In this document: positions 26,304 to 35,821 of the stretch, in pieces
How positions within the stretch are numbered: position 1 is the stretch's first letter
Layout of the letters: each line of letters starts with the position of its first letter
DNA from: Sporosarcina sp. BP05
Lineage (GTDB): Bacteria; Bacillota; Bacilli; Bacillales_A; Planococcaceae
Assembly (NCBI RefSeq): GCF_014282005.1
Contig: NZ_JACFTD010000018.1
Location: forward strand, 1 to 64,000
Length of the DNA: 64,000 nucleotides
Direction of reading: 5' to 3'
Made by a program: the position numbers and the translations under genes
Notes under the pieces: generated by a model
The model's database searches: none
Seen by the model: only the letters and a program-made list of their open reading frames with translations
Told to the model about the DNA's origin: nothing

Positions 26304-26816
26304 TTACTCCCTTCCATCAATTTCTTTTTGCGCTCCACGTAGCCAACCGACACTAAAACGAACGTTTTCAAGATGTGAACTTTCTTCTTTTACCTTTTCA
26401 ACTTCTGTTTCTTTTTCAGGTTCAACCGCTTCGATTTGTGGTTTATCTAAAGTTGGATTTAAGTAATTGCTAACTTCTTTTTCAATCGCTTCAAATGTTA
26501 ACGCTTTTAAATCGCTTTTGATTTCCTTTTCTAATTTTCCGATTATGACATTATTACTATAATGCTCTTGTTTCTCAATCTCTTTTTCATTGTGATTTAA
26601 AACTAGCAAAAGAAAGTTGAGAAGAAATATGTTGGTATGTTGCTTCTCAATCAAAATATTTCCGTTATCATCTTCTATTTTAGTAAGAGGATATAACTTA
26701 TAAATACTTGATTTATCCACTTCTTTTTTAAGTTTTTCCTGAACTTGATTGTGCAATTCGCTATCTTTCATAGGAAGATGAAACATGTACTTTTTAATAT
26801 AAACTTTTACAAGCAT
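26304..26816 (-). CDS. conjugation-operon protein of unknown function
   Basis: The 170-residue soluble, charged protein has helices in its second half and a short acidic C-terminal extension. Its ATG overlaps the previous stop (TAATG) and its stop lies 5 bases before the InlB-repeat gene, so it is firmly in the operon. I recognise no domain. Confidence 0.65.
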   Translation of the reverse strand: MLVKVYIKKYMFHLPMKDSELHNQVQEKLKKEVDKSSIYKLYPLTKIEDDNGNILIEKQHTNIFLLNFLLLVLNHNEKEIEKQEHYSNNVIIGKLEKEIKSDLKALTFEAIEKEVSNYLNPTLDKPQIEAVEPEKETEVEKVKEESSHLENVRFSVGWLRGAQKEIDGRE

Positions 26817-27511
26817 TATTTATCGTCCCTGTTGTCCTGATCCTTTACTTCTTCATTACCATCACTAATTATCATGTCGTCTTCATATTTTTCTTCCATC
26901 ATATCTTCATCGTCTTCATCGTCTTCATTATTTCCTTTCCCTTGTTTCTTTTTAATTACAAGGAAGTAATAAGCCGTTACACCGACTGCTGCAACAAGTA
27001 GTACCAATAACAAGAAACCATTTCCACTTTCCTTTGGTTCTGCTGCTATTGCAGATTCCAATTCTTGTCCAGGTGCCGGAATAGGTGGAGCATTTTCTTT
27101 ACCAGCTGGCACACCTTCCAATTTTGACTTGCTTATATCAGATAAGAAATACACGTTATTTTCTGTTTTATCCATATCAATTATCAAATAAAATACTTGT
27201 TGTTCACTATCAACAATTGTATAGAAAGCTTTAGAACCACTCGTTGTAAAATCGACTACAGTTCCGTTCCCTTCCATTTTCTCACCTGTTACACTTGCTG
27301 GCGTTTCAATGTCTAATTCTACTATTTCTTTATCTGTTTCCTTTTTAGGTTCTTTTACTTCAGGTGCTTTTACTTCAGGTATATCTACTTTAATTTGTTC
27401 CTCTATAGCCTTTTCTTCTTCTGGTGTGGGACTCCCCGAAGCTAAAACAGGACTTACCGCGAAGAGTGAAGTGAACAGACTAAATAATAAAAAAACTTTC
27501 AGTGATTTCAT
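26816..27511 (-). CDS. DUF4366 / CD1107-family mobile-element membrane protein
   Basis: The 231-residue protein has a signal peptide (about 1-24), Glu/Pro/Lys repeats of the PEVKAPEVKEPKKE type, a conserved domain (GEKMEGNGTVVDFTTSGSKAFYTIVD, in pieces) at about 75-130, a TM helix at about 165-185 and a very acidic cytoplasmic tail. This is the DUF4366/CD1107 pattern found beside VirB1-like genes in Tn1549-type elements. It is probably part of the envelope-spanning channel. Confidence 0.8.
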   Translation of the reverse strand: MKSLKVFLLFSLFTSLFAVSPVLASGSPTPEEEKAIEEQIKVDIPEVKAPEVKEPKKETDKEIVELDIETPASVTGEKMEGNGTVVDFTTSGSKAFYTIVDSEQQVFYLIIDMDKTENNVYFLSDISKSKLEGVPAGKENAPPIPAPGQELESAIAAEPKESGNGFLLLVLLVAAVGVTAYYFLVIKKKQGKGNNEDDEDDEDMMEEKYEDDMIISDGNEEVKDQDNRDDK

Positions 27512-27525
27512 TGTGAATCGCTCCT

Positions 27526-27786
27526 TTAGTTTTGCTTGAATGAGTTTTCACTACTCTCTTTTTGTTCTTCATCTTCTGCGACAACGTCATTTACCATTTG
27601 CATAATGTCCTGTGGATCAACTTTATTTTTGACAAGTGCTTTTATTACGTCTTCATATTTTATATGAGTAAGAATTTCCTCATCTTTTTTCAGTAAGTTT
27701 TTTTCCTCTTTCAACTTCTCTTGATATTTATTGATTCGTTCCTTTCTTTTTGAAATTCTTTCCTCTATTTTTTGTATTTTAGTCAT
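27526..27786 (-). CDS. DUF4315-family coiled-coil protein
   Basis: The 86-residue protein is a charged coiled coil over residues 1-48 (IEERISKRKERINKYQEKLK), with a conserved YEDVIKALVKNKVDPQDIMQ tail. This matches DUF4315, regularly encoded between the CD1107- and CD1108-type genes of conjugative elements. It is cytoplasmic and its role is unknown. Confidence 0.82.
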   Translation of the reverse strand: MTKIQKIEERISKRKERINKYQEKLKEEKNLLKKDEEILTHIKYEDVIKALVKNKVDPQDIMQMVNDVVAEDEEQKESSENSFKQN

Positions 27787-27791
27787 TTAAT

Positions 27792-30548
27792 TTATCCTCC
27801 TAAAAGATGCTGAAAATATGGGTATGGATCAATTTGATTAGTGAATGATGCATCAGGCGCAACTTCAAAGTGTAAGTGAGGCCCAGTCGAAGTACCTGTA
27901 TTCCCACACACTCCTATTTGTTGGCCCGTTCTAACTGTGTCTCCTGCTTTCACATTCAATGAACTCATATGTCCATAAGTTGTATAGAAGTTATCGTTAT
28001 GTTTTATAACTAGAGCATTACCTAGCCCTCCGATAATTCCACTTCTGTGAACTGTTCCTTCTAGTACAGTCAAAATAGGTGTAACGAATTCGCTACAAGC
28101 AAAATCTATTCCTCTGTGATCTGTTGAACCGACTCCTCCAGGGCTATCACGACCTCCGAAATGTGAAGTAACCCATAAAGGTTGCGCAGGAGGTGCTAAT
28201 TCCCCTTCAGCGTATGGATTTATGTATTGGGCGACTAAATCACCATACATAAAGTTGCCCCCGTTCCGATACAGATAGGGTTTCCCTAGATTGTTCGACA
28301 CTGCATTTACGTAACTGTAAGTAATTCCTGTATAGTTTCCTAAAGATGGGGCAACTACATTTTTGGAATATTGTTCAGCTATATCTAGTGAATATTCGCC
28401 ACCTTGCCTACCCACATAACCAGCGAAAGCTGAACCGAAATTATAAGCTTGGGCTAATAATTTACTGTTACTTTCAAATCCAGCCCCAAACCCTTCAAGT
28501 ATATTTACAATGCTTTTTAAATGCTTTACACCCTGTCGCACTGATAATTCTTCGGTTTGCCAATAATTTCTTGGATGCCCTGCTGATTCTGAAGACTGCA
28601 TAATATCCCTTGTGCCTACACCACCAGTTTCAACCTGGATAATTGCTAAAAGTAAACTTACGTAAGCTGACATTCCTTGTGCTGCTGCTTCTCTTTCTAC
28701 TAATTCACGCCATTGCTCGACTCCAGGCGATAGACTATGAACACCACCTATTTGAGGTTGTGATTCTTGATCTGCCCCTCCTCCTAGTATTGCAACTAAC
28801 AGTATTAAAACTACTGCTGCACCAAGAATATACGGCAATATAGAAATCAATCCTGCGCCAGCCCAAAGACCGACCTTTGCACCAATAGCATTTTTGATCG
28901 AATTAAGATTAATTTTTCCTAGCCCTTTAATAAGTCCTTTTATACGATTAGACATACTCGACATTGCGCTTGCAGCTACTCTTGATTTAGCTCTTTGTGG
29001 TGCATACATTTTCTTTCTAATCGCTTTTTTCTTCAAAGCATCCTTAGTTTTCACCTTTAAAGAGTTACTTTTATTAAAATTCCTTTGCGTAAGTTTACTG
29101 TTTTTTCTTCCTAACTTACCTGAACCACTGCTGATTTTGCTGATACTTTTTTTCAATTTATTTGAAGCCCTTGCTACTTGGGTAGCACCTTGACTAGCTA
29201 ACTTGACACCTTCGTCACCTTGTTCAAGTTGACCTCTATACTTTTCTGTGCCACCCACCATGCCTTTTTTCAGAGCAACCGCAGGTGATGTAGCTATTTT
29301 TTTCAAACTACTTACATTTTTCTCCTTGGATAAAGGATTTTCTTTTGCTTTTACAAAATTTTTGTTTTTAAGCTTTTTTTCTCTTAGTTTTTGTCTACCT
29401 TTTCTTGATAGTTTCCCAACTACCCTAGCCCCTTGACTAACTACCTCTACGCCATCATCATCACGTTCCAATTGTTCCTGGTAACTACTTGCACCTTTTT
29501 TTAGTGTGTCGGTTGTAGCTACTAAAGTTCCGTTCCCAACACTTTTTGCTACTAACTTAAACCTTTGTCTAGCAACACCGCTTTTAGATTTCTGAATTTT
29601 ACTATTTGTACCATTATTTTCAGAAGTGACTTTTGCAGTTTGTGAAGATTGTCGCTTTTCGGCTGTAGTTAAGGGCTTATCAAGCTTCTTCGTTGTACTT
29701 TCTTGCTGTCTGAAACTTTCATTCTCTTTAACAGCAACCCGTTTTCGTAGATTGCCTTGATTTCTTTTCGCTTGATTATTTTGTGGAGCATTATTATTTG
29801 TTGAATGCTGATTTTGAAGTTTACTTGCACCACTTCCTGAATTTCCGACCACGCTTGTTGATTGAGTAAATTGTTGTTGTTCGGCTGTCGTTAAAGGTTT
29901 ATTAAGCTTGCTCGTTGTACTCTCTTGCTGTCGGAAATCATCGGTCGCTTTATTGGAAAACTGTTTCCGTAGATTTCCTTGATTTCTTTTCGCTTGATTA
30001 TTTTGTGGAGCATTATCATTTGGTAAGTGCTGATTTTGAAGTTTTCTTTCACTATTTCCTGAATTCCCAACCACGTTTGTTGATTGGGATAACTGTTGCT
30101 GTTCGGCTGTTTCTATTGGTCTATTAAGCTTGCTCGTTGTACTTTCATGCTGTCGGAAATCATCGGTTGCTTCATTGGAAAACTGTTTCCGTAGATTTCC
30201 TTGATTATTTTGTGGAGCATTATCATTTGGTGAGTGCTGATTTTGGAGCTTGCTTTCACCGTTCCCACTTGTCGATTGGGAAAACTGTTGTTCAGTTGTC
30301 CCTATCGGTCTATTAAGCTTACTACCTGTATTTTCTTGCTGTTGAGATCCATTTACAGGTTGATTAGTCTGATTAGGGAAATGTTTTTGCCCCTGACTTT
30401 TTGGTTGTTTGTCATTATCAATTACACTAGCAGTTTGTGCGGTTTGCCTTTGCCCAGCTGTTTCGTGGTCTTTATTTAATTTCCTAGTAGTACTATCTTG
30501 TTGGCGAAAATTATCATTAGACTGATCTGTCGGTTTTTTTGTAACCAC
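27792..30548 (-). CDS. VirB1-like bifunctional cell-wall hydrolase (CD1108 family)
   Basis: The 918-residue protein has an N-terminal region (about 1-310) of four or five ~70-residue Gln/Asn-rich repeats (FRQQESTTSKLN...LQNQH...NQGNLRK), then basic linkers and a TM segment at about 575-595. A lysozyme-like/SLT domain spans about 625-780 (LAIIQVETGG). An M23 peptidase at about 800-905 has DHRGIDFA and HLHFEV. It would open peptidoglycan for the secretion channel. The Gln-rich N-terminus is cytoplasmic by topology and unusual in length. Confidence 0.9.
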   Translation of the reverse strand: MVTKKPTDQSNDNFRQQDSTTRKLNKDHETAGQRQTAQTASVIDNDKQPKSQGQKHFPNQTNQPVNGSQQQENTGSKLNRPIGTTEQQFSQSTSGNGESKLQNQHSPNDNAPQNNQGNLRKQFSNEATDDFRQHESTTSKLNRPIETAEQQQLSQSTNVVGNSGNSERKLQNQHLPNDNAPQNNQAKRNQGNLRKQFSNKATDDFRQQESTTSKLNKPLTTAEQQQFTQSTSVVGNSGSGASKLQNQHSTNNNAPQNNQAKRNQGNLRKRVAVKENESFRQQESTTKKLDKPLTTAEKRQSSQTAKVTSENNGTNSKIQKSKSGVARQRFKLVAKSVGNGTLVATTDTLKKGASSYQEQLERDDDGVEVVSQGARVVGKLSRKGRQKLREKKLKNKNFVKAKENPLSKEKNVSSLKKIATSPAVALKKGMVGGTEKYRGQLEQGDEGVKLASQGATQVARASNKLKKSISKISSGSGKLGRKNSKLTQRNFNKSNSLKVKTKDALKKKAIRKKMYAPQRAKSRVAASAMSSMSNRIKGLIKGLGKINLNSIKNAIGAKVGLWAGAGLISILPYILGAAVVLILLVAILGGGADQESQPQIGGVHSLSPGVEQWRELVEREAAAQGMSAYVSLLLAIIQVETGGVGTRDIMQSSESAGHPRNYWQTEELSVRQGVKHLKSIVNILEGFGAGFESNSKLLAQAYNFGSAFAGYVGRQGGEYSLDIAEQYSKNVVAPSLGNYTGITYSYVNAVSNNLGKPYLYRNGGNFMYGDLVAQYINPYAEGELAPPAQPLWVTSHFGGRDSPGGVGSTDHRGIDFACSEFVTPILTVLEGTVHRSGIIGGLGNALVIKHNDNFYTTYGHMSSLNVKAGDTVRTGQQIGVCGNTGTSTGPHLHFEVAPDASFTNQIDPYPYFQHLLGG

Positions 30549-30549
30549 T

Positions 30550-32961
30550 TTATTCAGCAGCCCCTCTCATTCTTACAATTTCTTCGGGCTTAGTTGTCAT
30601 AACAGGATACAAAGAATTGTTATGTGGGAACTTATCTTTGAAAGGTAAGATTATTCCCGAATAAACAATTAAACCTTCACCTTCGCCGGAATGAGTAATG
30701 TAATTCGCTTGATAATCACTGATTTCAAATTTCTGTTGTAGAATATTTCGGTCACTGGTTGCTTGATTTAGCAAGTAAACAAAATCTGTGTTATCAATGA
30801 TTGTTTCAATCTTAGGACTTGATAATAAGTCTTTAACGTTTTGCGTGATTCCTGTTGGGATTCCTCCCCACTTCCTGAATCTCTTCCAAAACTCAACCGA
30901 GTAAGTTGCTGTTTGTTCTTCTGCTAATAATTTGTGAAACTCATCCATGTAATACCATGTTTTCTTATCCCGATTACGGTTTTTTGTAACTTTATTCCAA
31001 ACATGGTCTTGTAGTATTAACATTCCAAGCTCTCTTAGGTTCGAACCTAGTTCTTGGATATTGAAACAAATCAAACGATTGTCAACATTAATTGTTGTAC
31101 GGTGATTAAATACATTCAAAGAACCTGAAACGTATAATTCTAAAGCATCTGCTAATTCACGACCTTCAACACTTTCAGCTTTCACAAAAGCATTGTACAG
31201 GTCTTCAAGAATCGGAATATTTTCAGGTACAGGATCTTCAATGAATGGGCGATAAATAATTCTAACGCATCTATCGACAATCGTTTTTTGTCGTGCTGTC
31301 AGTCCTGCTTTTCCACCTGCTATAAGTTCCATTAAGTTAAGAATAAAATCACTCTTGAAGGAAATAGGGTTTTCACCTTCACCGTATTCTAGCGAAATAT
31401 CCAAAGGGTTAACATAATCTTTAGAGTTAAGGGATATTTTAATTTCTTCGCCACCCAAGCGTTTAACAAACGGGTAATACTCACCCTCGGGATCGCAAAT
31501 AAGAATATCGTCAGTTGTTGTCAAAAAAGTATCAATTATTTCACGTTTGGCCGCGAATGACTTTCCTGAACCTGGTGTACCTAAAATCAATCCATTAGGA
31601 TTTTTAAGTGCTTTTCGACTTACTTTAATCATGTTGTTACTTAAAGCGTTTAAGCCGTAATAGTTGGGTTCTTTTTCTTCCTGGTACAACTCCTGTGTAG
31701 TAAATGGTACAAAGATAGCTGTTGATGAAGTTGTCAGTCCTCGCTCTAAATCAGTTTCATTTAGATTTTCACCCAATGGCAATGCGCTTATTAATGCTTT
31801 TTCTTGCTGATATTTCATTTTTATCAATGAACAGTTTTGCTTTTGAGCAATAGAACTTAATCTAAATATTGCATTATCCAATTCTTTTCGGTTTTTCTCG
31901 AAAACTGTAACCGTAAAAGTGAGATAAAAATACTTTTCGTTCTCTCTCTGTAAATCTGAAAGGATTTTCCGACTTTCTTCAACGTGCATATTTAAATCGG
32001 TTGGTAAAATGTCCATATCATAACCACTTCGTAATGCCTTTTTCTGTTCCTCAATTTTAATACTATCAAGATCGGACGCTTTCGATTTAACCATTTTCAC
32101 AGCTTGTTGTTGGCCCAGCGCCCGTATGTGCATACTTACAAGCATTTCAAGGTCAAGGTCAAGGAAGTCAGCCAGCACCCTGTCGGATAACTCTGTAGCT
32201 TCAACGCTAAGGTGTAAAGTAGCACCGAATTTTTGATTGATTTTAAACTCGTCATTATGATTCCCAAATTGAATATTTTTAGCTGCTATTAAATCTTTCG
32301 TTGTGCCACTGCGTAATTGTTCGGCAGTTAAATCTTCTAATTCCAAATAATGATTACTATTACCGTTCAATAAGTAGTTAATGACAGATAAACGTTCGAT
32401 ACCATTTAATTCTTCTGTCGCTACTCCCATAGGTTTAAAGTGATCGCTGATATTATTTTCGATACTACCAAGACGTCTGACCGCATTTTCATACGAATCA
32501 TCTGTAATTGTAAAAATTAAATACTTATTTCGCACGATACCGTTGTTACCTTTTTGTTTCTGCTCTTCTAAGAATGAAAAATATTCATCACGTAATAATT
32601 CAAAGTCTTCAATATAGCTATTCTGCTTGCTATACTCCATCACGTCTTTTTCATTTTCTTCGCTACTCATTCTATAGTTGATAAAACAAAATTGAATTTT
32701 AATAGAACTGTCAAATGAGTTTAACAACGTACTATATTGAGCGAAAATCTTTTGCTTCGTTTCATCCTGGGATAGTTGATAAGATATATCCGAAAAGCGA
32801 ATCATTTTGTTGTATGTTTTACCACCAACGTGGCACACGCCATTCGGGTACATTTTATTGTAATTTAATGTTTCTTGTGTAGATCTCTTGTTTGACCTCT
32901 TAGAATTAACTAGTTTTTGAAGAACTTGAAACAGATTTAGTTTTTCTAGCTTTTTTGACAT
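30550..32961 (-). CDS. VirB4-type conjugation ATPase
   Basis: The 803-residue protein has Walker A LILGTPGSGKSFAAKRE at about residue 455, DILICDPEGEYYPFV at about 485, Walker B KTWYYMDEFHKLL at about 680, and a QNVKDLL arginine-finger region at about 715. It powers assembly and transport of the type IV channel. It starts within the last ~55 bases of the PrgI gene and ends one base before the cell-wall hydrolase gene. Confidence 0.95.
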   Translation of the reverse strand: MSKKLEKLNLFQVLQKLVNSKRSNKRSTQETLNYNKMYPNGVCHVGGKTYNKMIRFSDISYQLSQDETKQKIFAQYSTLLNSFDSSIKIQFCFINYRMSSEENEKDVMEYSKQNSYIEDFELLRDEYFSFLEEQKQKGNNGIVRNKYLIFTITDDSYENAVRRLGSIENNISDHFKPMGVATEELNGIERLSVINYLLNGNSNHYLELEDLTAEQLRSGTTKDLIAAKNIQFGNHNDEFKINQKFGATLHLSVEATELSDRVLADFLDLDLEMLVSMHIRALGQQQAVKMVKSKASDLDSIKIEEQKKALRSGYDMDILPTDLNMHVEESRKILSDLQRENEKYFYLTFTVTVFEKNRKELDNAIFRLSSIAQKQNCSLIKMKYQQEKALISALPLGENLNETDLERGLTTSSTAIFVPFTTQELYQEEKEPNYYGLNALSNNMIKVSRKALKNPNGLILGTPGSGKSFAAKREIIDTFLTTTDDILICDPEGEYYPFVKRLGGEEIKISLNSKDYVNPLDISLEYGEGENPISFKSDFILNLMELIAGGKAGLTARQKTIVDRCVRIIYRPFIEDPVPENIPILEDLYNAFVKAESVEGRELADALELYVSGSLNVFNHRTTINVDNRLICFNIQELGSNLRELGMLILQDHVWNKVTKNRNRDKKTWYYMDEFHKLLAEEQTATYSVEFWKRFRKWGGIPTGITQNVKDLLSSPKIETIIDNTDFVYLLNQATSDRNILQQKFEISDYQANYITHSGEGEGLIVYSGIILPFKDKFPHNNSLYPVMTTKPEEIVRMRGAAE

Positions 32962-33304
32962 GTACCATATTCCTTTCTAATGCTAGCTTCCTGTTCTTTT
33001 TTGATACTTTAAAGTATCTTGTTTTCGGGTTTAGATACTTATATTCTAAAATTATCTTCACCCAGGTTTCCGCTGGCATTCCATCTTTGGTGAAAATCGT
33101 TCCAAAAATAGTTGGTAATGCTGTAAGGAAAAGACCATACATTGCAAGGTCAGTGCTGTATACTTTAAGCATAAAAAATACAGGAAGTGCAAGTGCGATA
33201 GCAAGACCAAAACCTATCAACTGTCTTTTGGTTAAACCAAAAAATAGTTTTGATTTAATAGTTTTTAACTCTTTCGGAATAGAAACAACAAAGTTATTAT
33301 TCAC
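32906..33304 (-). CDS. PrgI-family (VirB3-like) membrane protein
   Basis: The 132-residue protein carries VSIPKELKTIKSKLFFGLTK, two TM helices (about 30-48 and 53-72) and the conserved KYLNPKTRYF region. The PrgI family is the Gram-positive VirB3 counterpart, always encoded just before VirB4 as here. The genes overlap. Confidence 0.88.
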   Translation of the reverse strand: MNNNFVVSIPKELKTIKSKLFFGLTKRQLIGFGLAIALALPVFFMLKVYSTDLAMYGLFLTALPTIFGTIFTKDGMPAETWVKIILEYKYLNPKTRYFKVSKKNRKLALERNMVHVKKARKTKSVSSSSKTS

Positions 33305-33660
33305 TTTTTGTCTATCTCCCTTCTAACACGAGAAGGCATATCCATTAAAAAATTTAAATCATTTGCAAAAAAAGCATTTTTTACTGTGCCTGAACTCGGA
33401 AAAATAACTTTCCATAATATCAACAATAGAAGCAACATCCAAAAACCCATTAGAACTAAATCAAATAACCCTAGTAAAGCAACATTTTTCAAACCATCTG
33501 AAATAATGCCTGTTGTTGCATAATGATCTAAATCTTCAAGGTTAGATAAAATAAATTTAACTTCAATTAAGGTTGTTATAAATGTTATTACTGAAGTAAC
33601 ACAAAATGTTATCAATAAAATTTTATTTTCAACGAGCCATTTCCTAATGTAATTTTTCAT
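33301..33660 (-). CDS. transfer-operon membrane protein
   Basis: The 119-residue protein has two or three TM helices (about 14-34, 58-72 and 73-90) and a basic C-terminus. It overlaps the PrgI start by four bases. No named family recognised; position and topology fit a small secretion-channel subunit. Confidence 0.7.
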   Translation of the reverse strand: MKNYIRKWLVENKILLITFCVTSVITFITTLIEVKFILSNLEDLDHYATTGIISDGLKNVALLGLFDLVLMGFWMLLLLLILWKVIFPSSGTVKNAFFANDLNFLMDMPSRVRREIDKK

Positions 33661-33661
33661 T

Positions 33662-34534
33662 TTAAACGACCCCCATTACTGACTTAGCCAGTGAGTGCGT
33701 TCTTGTTAGAGAAATCACTAGAATTGCCATTGAAACGAGCATTAATACTAACCCATAAAAACCTGTACCCTGGGTAATCATTAATTCACTTGATTTTTCT
33801 AACAAACCTCCATATATAATCAAACAAATTATCATGAAATAACCTTGTAACATTAAAGCCATAAGATTCTTCACGTAAGTTTGACCAACAGAGCCAATCC
33901 AATCATTATTCATAAATGTAGCGAATGGAATTGGAGCAACTGAAATATAAAGCATTATTGTAACCATTCGACTCCATGCTACGAGATAAATAATCATTGA
34001 CATAAAGAACGTGACAATCATAACGATTACAGATATCGTCCACATGCCTAGCGCCTGACCTATATCACCTTCTGGAATACTTTCAAGTATATTTTCCCTA
34101 ATACTATCGGGCAGAACCATAGCTGTTTGCGGTATTTGATTTGTTATCCACTGACCTAAATCAAAAAACGCTAATGTTATATCGAAACTGTGTGTTAAAA
34201 GTAATATCATTCCAGCGGTTTTAAAAATCAAAAACATTAACTGGCCTGTTTCAAAATCGTTACCTCTGTTTTTCTCAACTACTAATTGGTACAATTCGTA
34301 ACAAAAGATATACGTTAAAAGCAAACCACCGATAGGCAATATAGCTGTTGTAGATATTGCCCTAAGAGTTTCGACAATTGTTGCTGAAAATTCAGTAGGT
34401 GTTTCCGAAACATTTTCTCGAATCGTAACCATACTTTTTCCGAACATATCATGCGACATATCGAGAAACCAAGATATACTTCCCAACAACGTTTCAAAAA
34501 TCCATTCCTTTACATCATCGAACCAACCAAACAT
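33662..34534 (-). CDS. VirB6/TrbL-like polytopic membrane protein
   Basis: The 290-residue protein has six or seven TM helices. It includes LLGSISWFLDMSHDMFG near the N-terminus and the conserved WSRMVTIMLYISVAPIPFAT region at about 185-205, typical of TrbL/VirB6-like proteins of Gram-positive conjugative elements. It forms the inner-membrane channel. The ATG follows AGAGGTGG. Confidence 0.85.
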   Translation of the reverse strand: MFGWFDDVKEWIFETLLGSISWFLDMSHDMFGKSMVTIRENVSETPTEFSATIVETLRAISTTAILPIGGLLLTYIFCYELYQLVVEKNRGNDFETGQLMFLIFKTAGMILLLTHSFDITLAFFDLGQWITNQIPQTAMVLPDSIRENILESIPEGDIGQALGMWTISVIVMIVTFFMSMIIYLVAWSRMVTIMLYISVAPIPFATFMNNDWIGSVGQTYVKNLMALMLQGYFMIICLIIYGGLLEKSSELMITQGTGFYGLVLMLVSMAILVISLTRTHSLAKSVMGVV

Positions 34535-34564
34535 AAATCCACCTCTTTTTAATTACAGCCAAGT

Positions 34565-35209
34565 TTAGTTTTGGAGATCAACGTAAATATTTTTATTTAC
34601 ATTGTCCAATTTTTGCAAAACTTTTAACTGTAAATTCTTGCTATCAGCGAATTCACTTGGAATTGCTAGAAATATATCACCCGTTTCATCTATTGTTTTA
34701 CCAACTCGATAATCGGTTGCGATAAATTCTTGCTGATAACTTAGAAATTCATTTGAAAGTCCTAATTCATCATCCCCTATCACTAGCCCTGATCCAGCAT
34801 TTAACATGAACGCTTCTCGATCAGCTTCCTTCTTCTCCCCTTTTAATTCGTGTGACATAGTGATTACTAATAACTTGTAGGCTTCTTGTAAATTAATACC
34901 TTGTTTTCGTACATCATTACCATAGCGTTCTAAAAATTCGATTTCAGTTGATTCATCAAAATCTTTAATTTCTACGCTTGTAATGCTCCGACTAAAAGTA
35001 TTTTCTGTACCTAACGATTTGGCGTATTCACTATTCACATAAATATTTACAGGTAAACTTACAGCTTCATGTTTCTTTACCTTTTTTTCAACTGGTCTTT
35101 GAATTTCACTTTCACCATCTACAGTTACATTTCCTGGACTACAAGCAGATACAATAGAAGCAAACAGCAATAAAGCCAAAAAACTTTTCGTTGCTTTTTC
35201 TTTTATCAT
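34565..35209 (-). CDS. conjugation lipoprotein, first gene of the transfer operon
   Basis: The 214-residue protein has a lipoprotein signal with lipobox VSAC (Cys at about residue 23). The mature part is acidic and soluble, without recognised domain. It is the first gene of the leftward transfer operon, about 30 bases before the VirB6-like gene. It may be the extracytoplasmic scaffold. Confidence 0.75.
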   Translation of the reverse strand: MIKEKATKSFLALLLFASIVSACSPGNVTVDGESEIQRPVEKKVKKHEAVSLPVNIYVNSEYAKSLGTENTFSRSITSVEIKDFDESTEIEFLERYGNDVRKQGINLQEAYKLLVITMSHELKGEKKEADREAFMLNAGSGLVIGDDELGLSNEFLSYQQEFIATDYRVGKTIDETGDIFLAIPSEFADSKNLQLKVLQKLDNVNKNIYVDLQN

Positions 35210-35335
35210 AAAATGAGAACTCCTTTCTTATCCCACCCTCATCTCCTCCAAGTTGATCTACAAAAGAAATACTTGAATCCACAAACCTGTTATTTAATAG
35301 AAACACATCATTTTTCAACAACGTTGATTTCACTC

Positions 35336-35415
35336 TCGAAAAGAGTATATACTTACGATATACTATTCAGACGGTATATGTCAAGTATATACTTAGCATA
35401 TACCGGAAAATGATA
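35336..35415. promoter_or_regulatory. dyad-rich divergent control region
   Basis: AGTATATACTTACGATATAC is followed by the near-palindrome GGTATATG...AAGTATATACTT...CATATACC (35374-35405). The two related dyads lie between the transfer operon (leftward) and the 45-residue RHH gene (rightward). They are the likely operators of that RHH protein. Confidence 0.7.
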
Positions 35416-35444
35416 TTGCATCTATAAATTAAGGAAGTGAAGTA

Positions 35445-35582
35445 ATGGGGCGTGTAGCGAAACTAATTAAATTTCCTGCTGATTTAGTAAAAAAGATCGA
35501 AGATTATCAAGAAGAAAACCATCTTTCGAGCTTTTCCGCAGCAGTATATGAGCTTATCAGAAAAGGACTGAAAAATGGTTGA
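35445..35582 (+). CDS. 45-residue ribbon-helix-helix repressor
   Basis: The protein reads MGRVAKLIKFPADLVKKIED followed by helix YQEENHLSSFSAAVYELIRK. This is a minimal CopG/Arc-type RHH: one strand (KLIKFP), helix A, turn, helix B. The ribosome site AAGGAAGTGA precedes ATG. It is divergent from the conjugation operon, with a palindromic operator between, so it probably represses both. Confidence 0.75.
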   Translation: MGRVAKLIKFPADLVKKIEDYQEENHLSSFSAAVYELIRKGLKNG

Positions 35583-35657
35583 ATTTGGTCAGATAAAAAA
35601 AGATACTCCAAACAGCATGGAGTACCTTCTATAAAATAACAGTTCAGAAGCATTATG

Positions 35658-35692
35658 GAACAGTGCAGAAGTATTATGCACTGTTCTTTTTC
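35658..35692 (+). terminator. terminator after the RHH gene
   Basis: GAACAGTGCA pairs with TGCACTGTTC and is followed by TTTTTC. A smaller hairpin TACTCCA...TGGAGTA lies at 35605-35623. Confidence 0.75.
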
Positions 35693-35821
35693 TTGGATTT
35701 TCCTTAAAAACAGTGTAGAAAGTATTAGGCTTTTGCTCTTTTATTTATTCACGGCAACAGGATACTTTTCAATATATATAGTAGAGTAAAACTGAAAATA
35801 TATAGTGGAGAAAAACTGAAA

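Noticed and set aside
27309..30479. Several plus-strand frames opposite the transfer operon
   Set aside because: All are antisense shadows of low-complexity Gln/Glu/Lys-rich genes.
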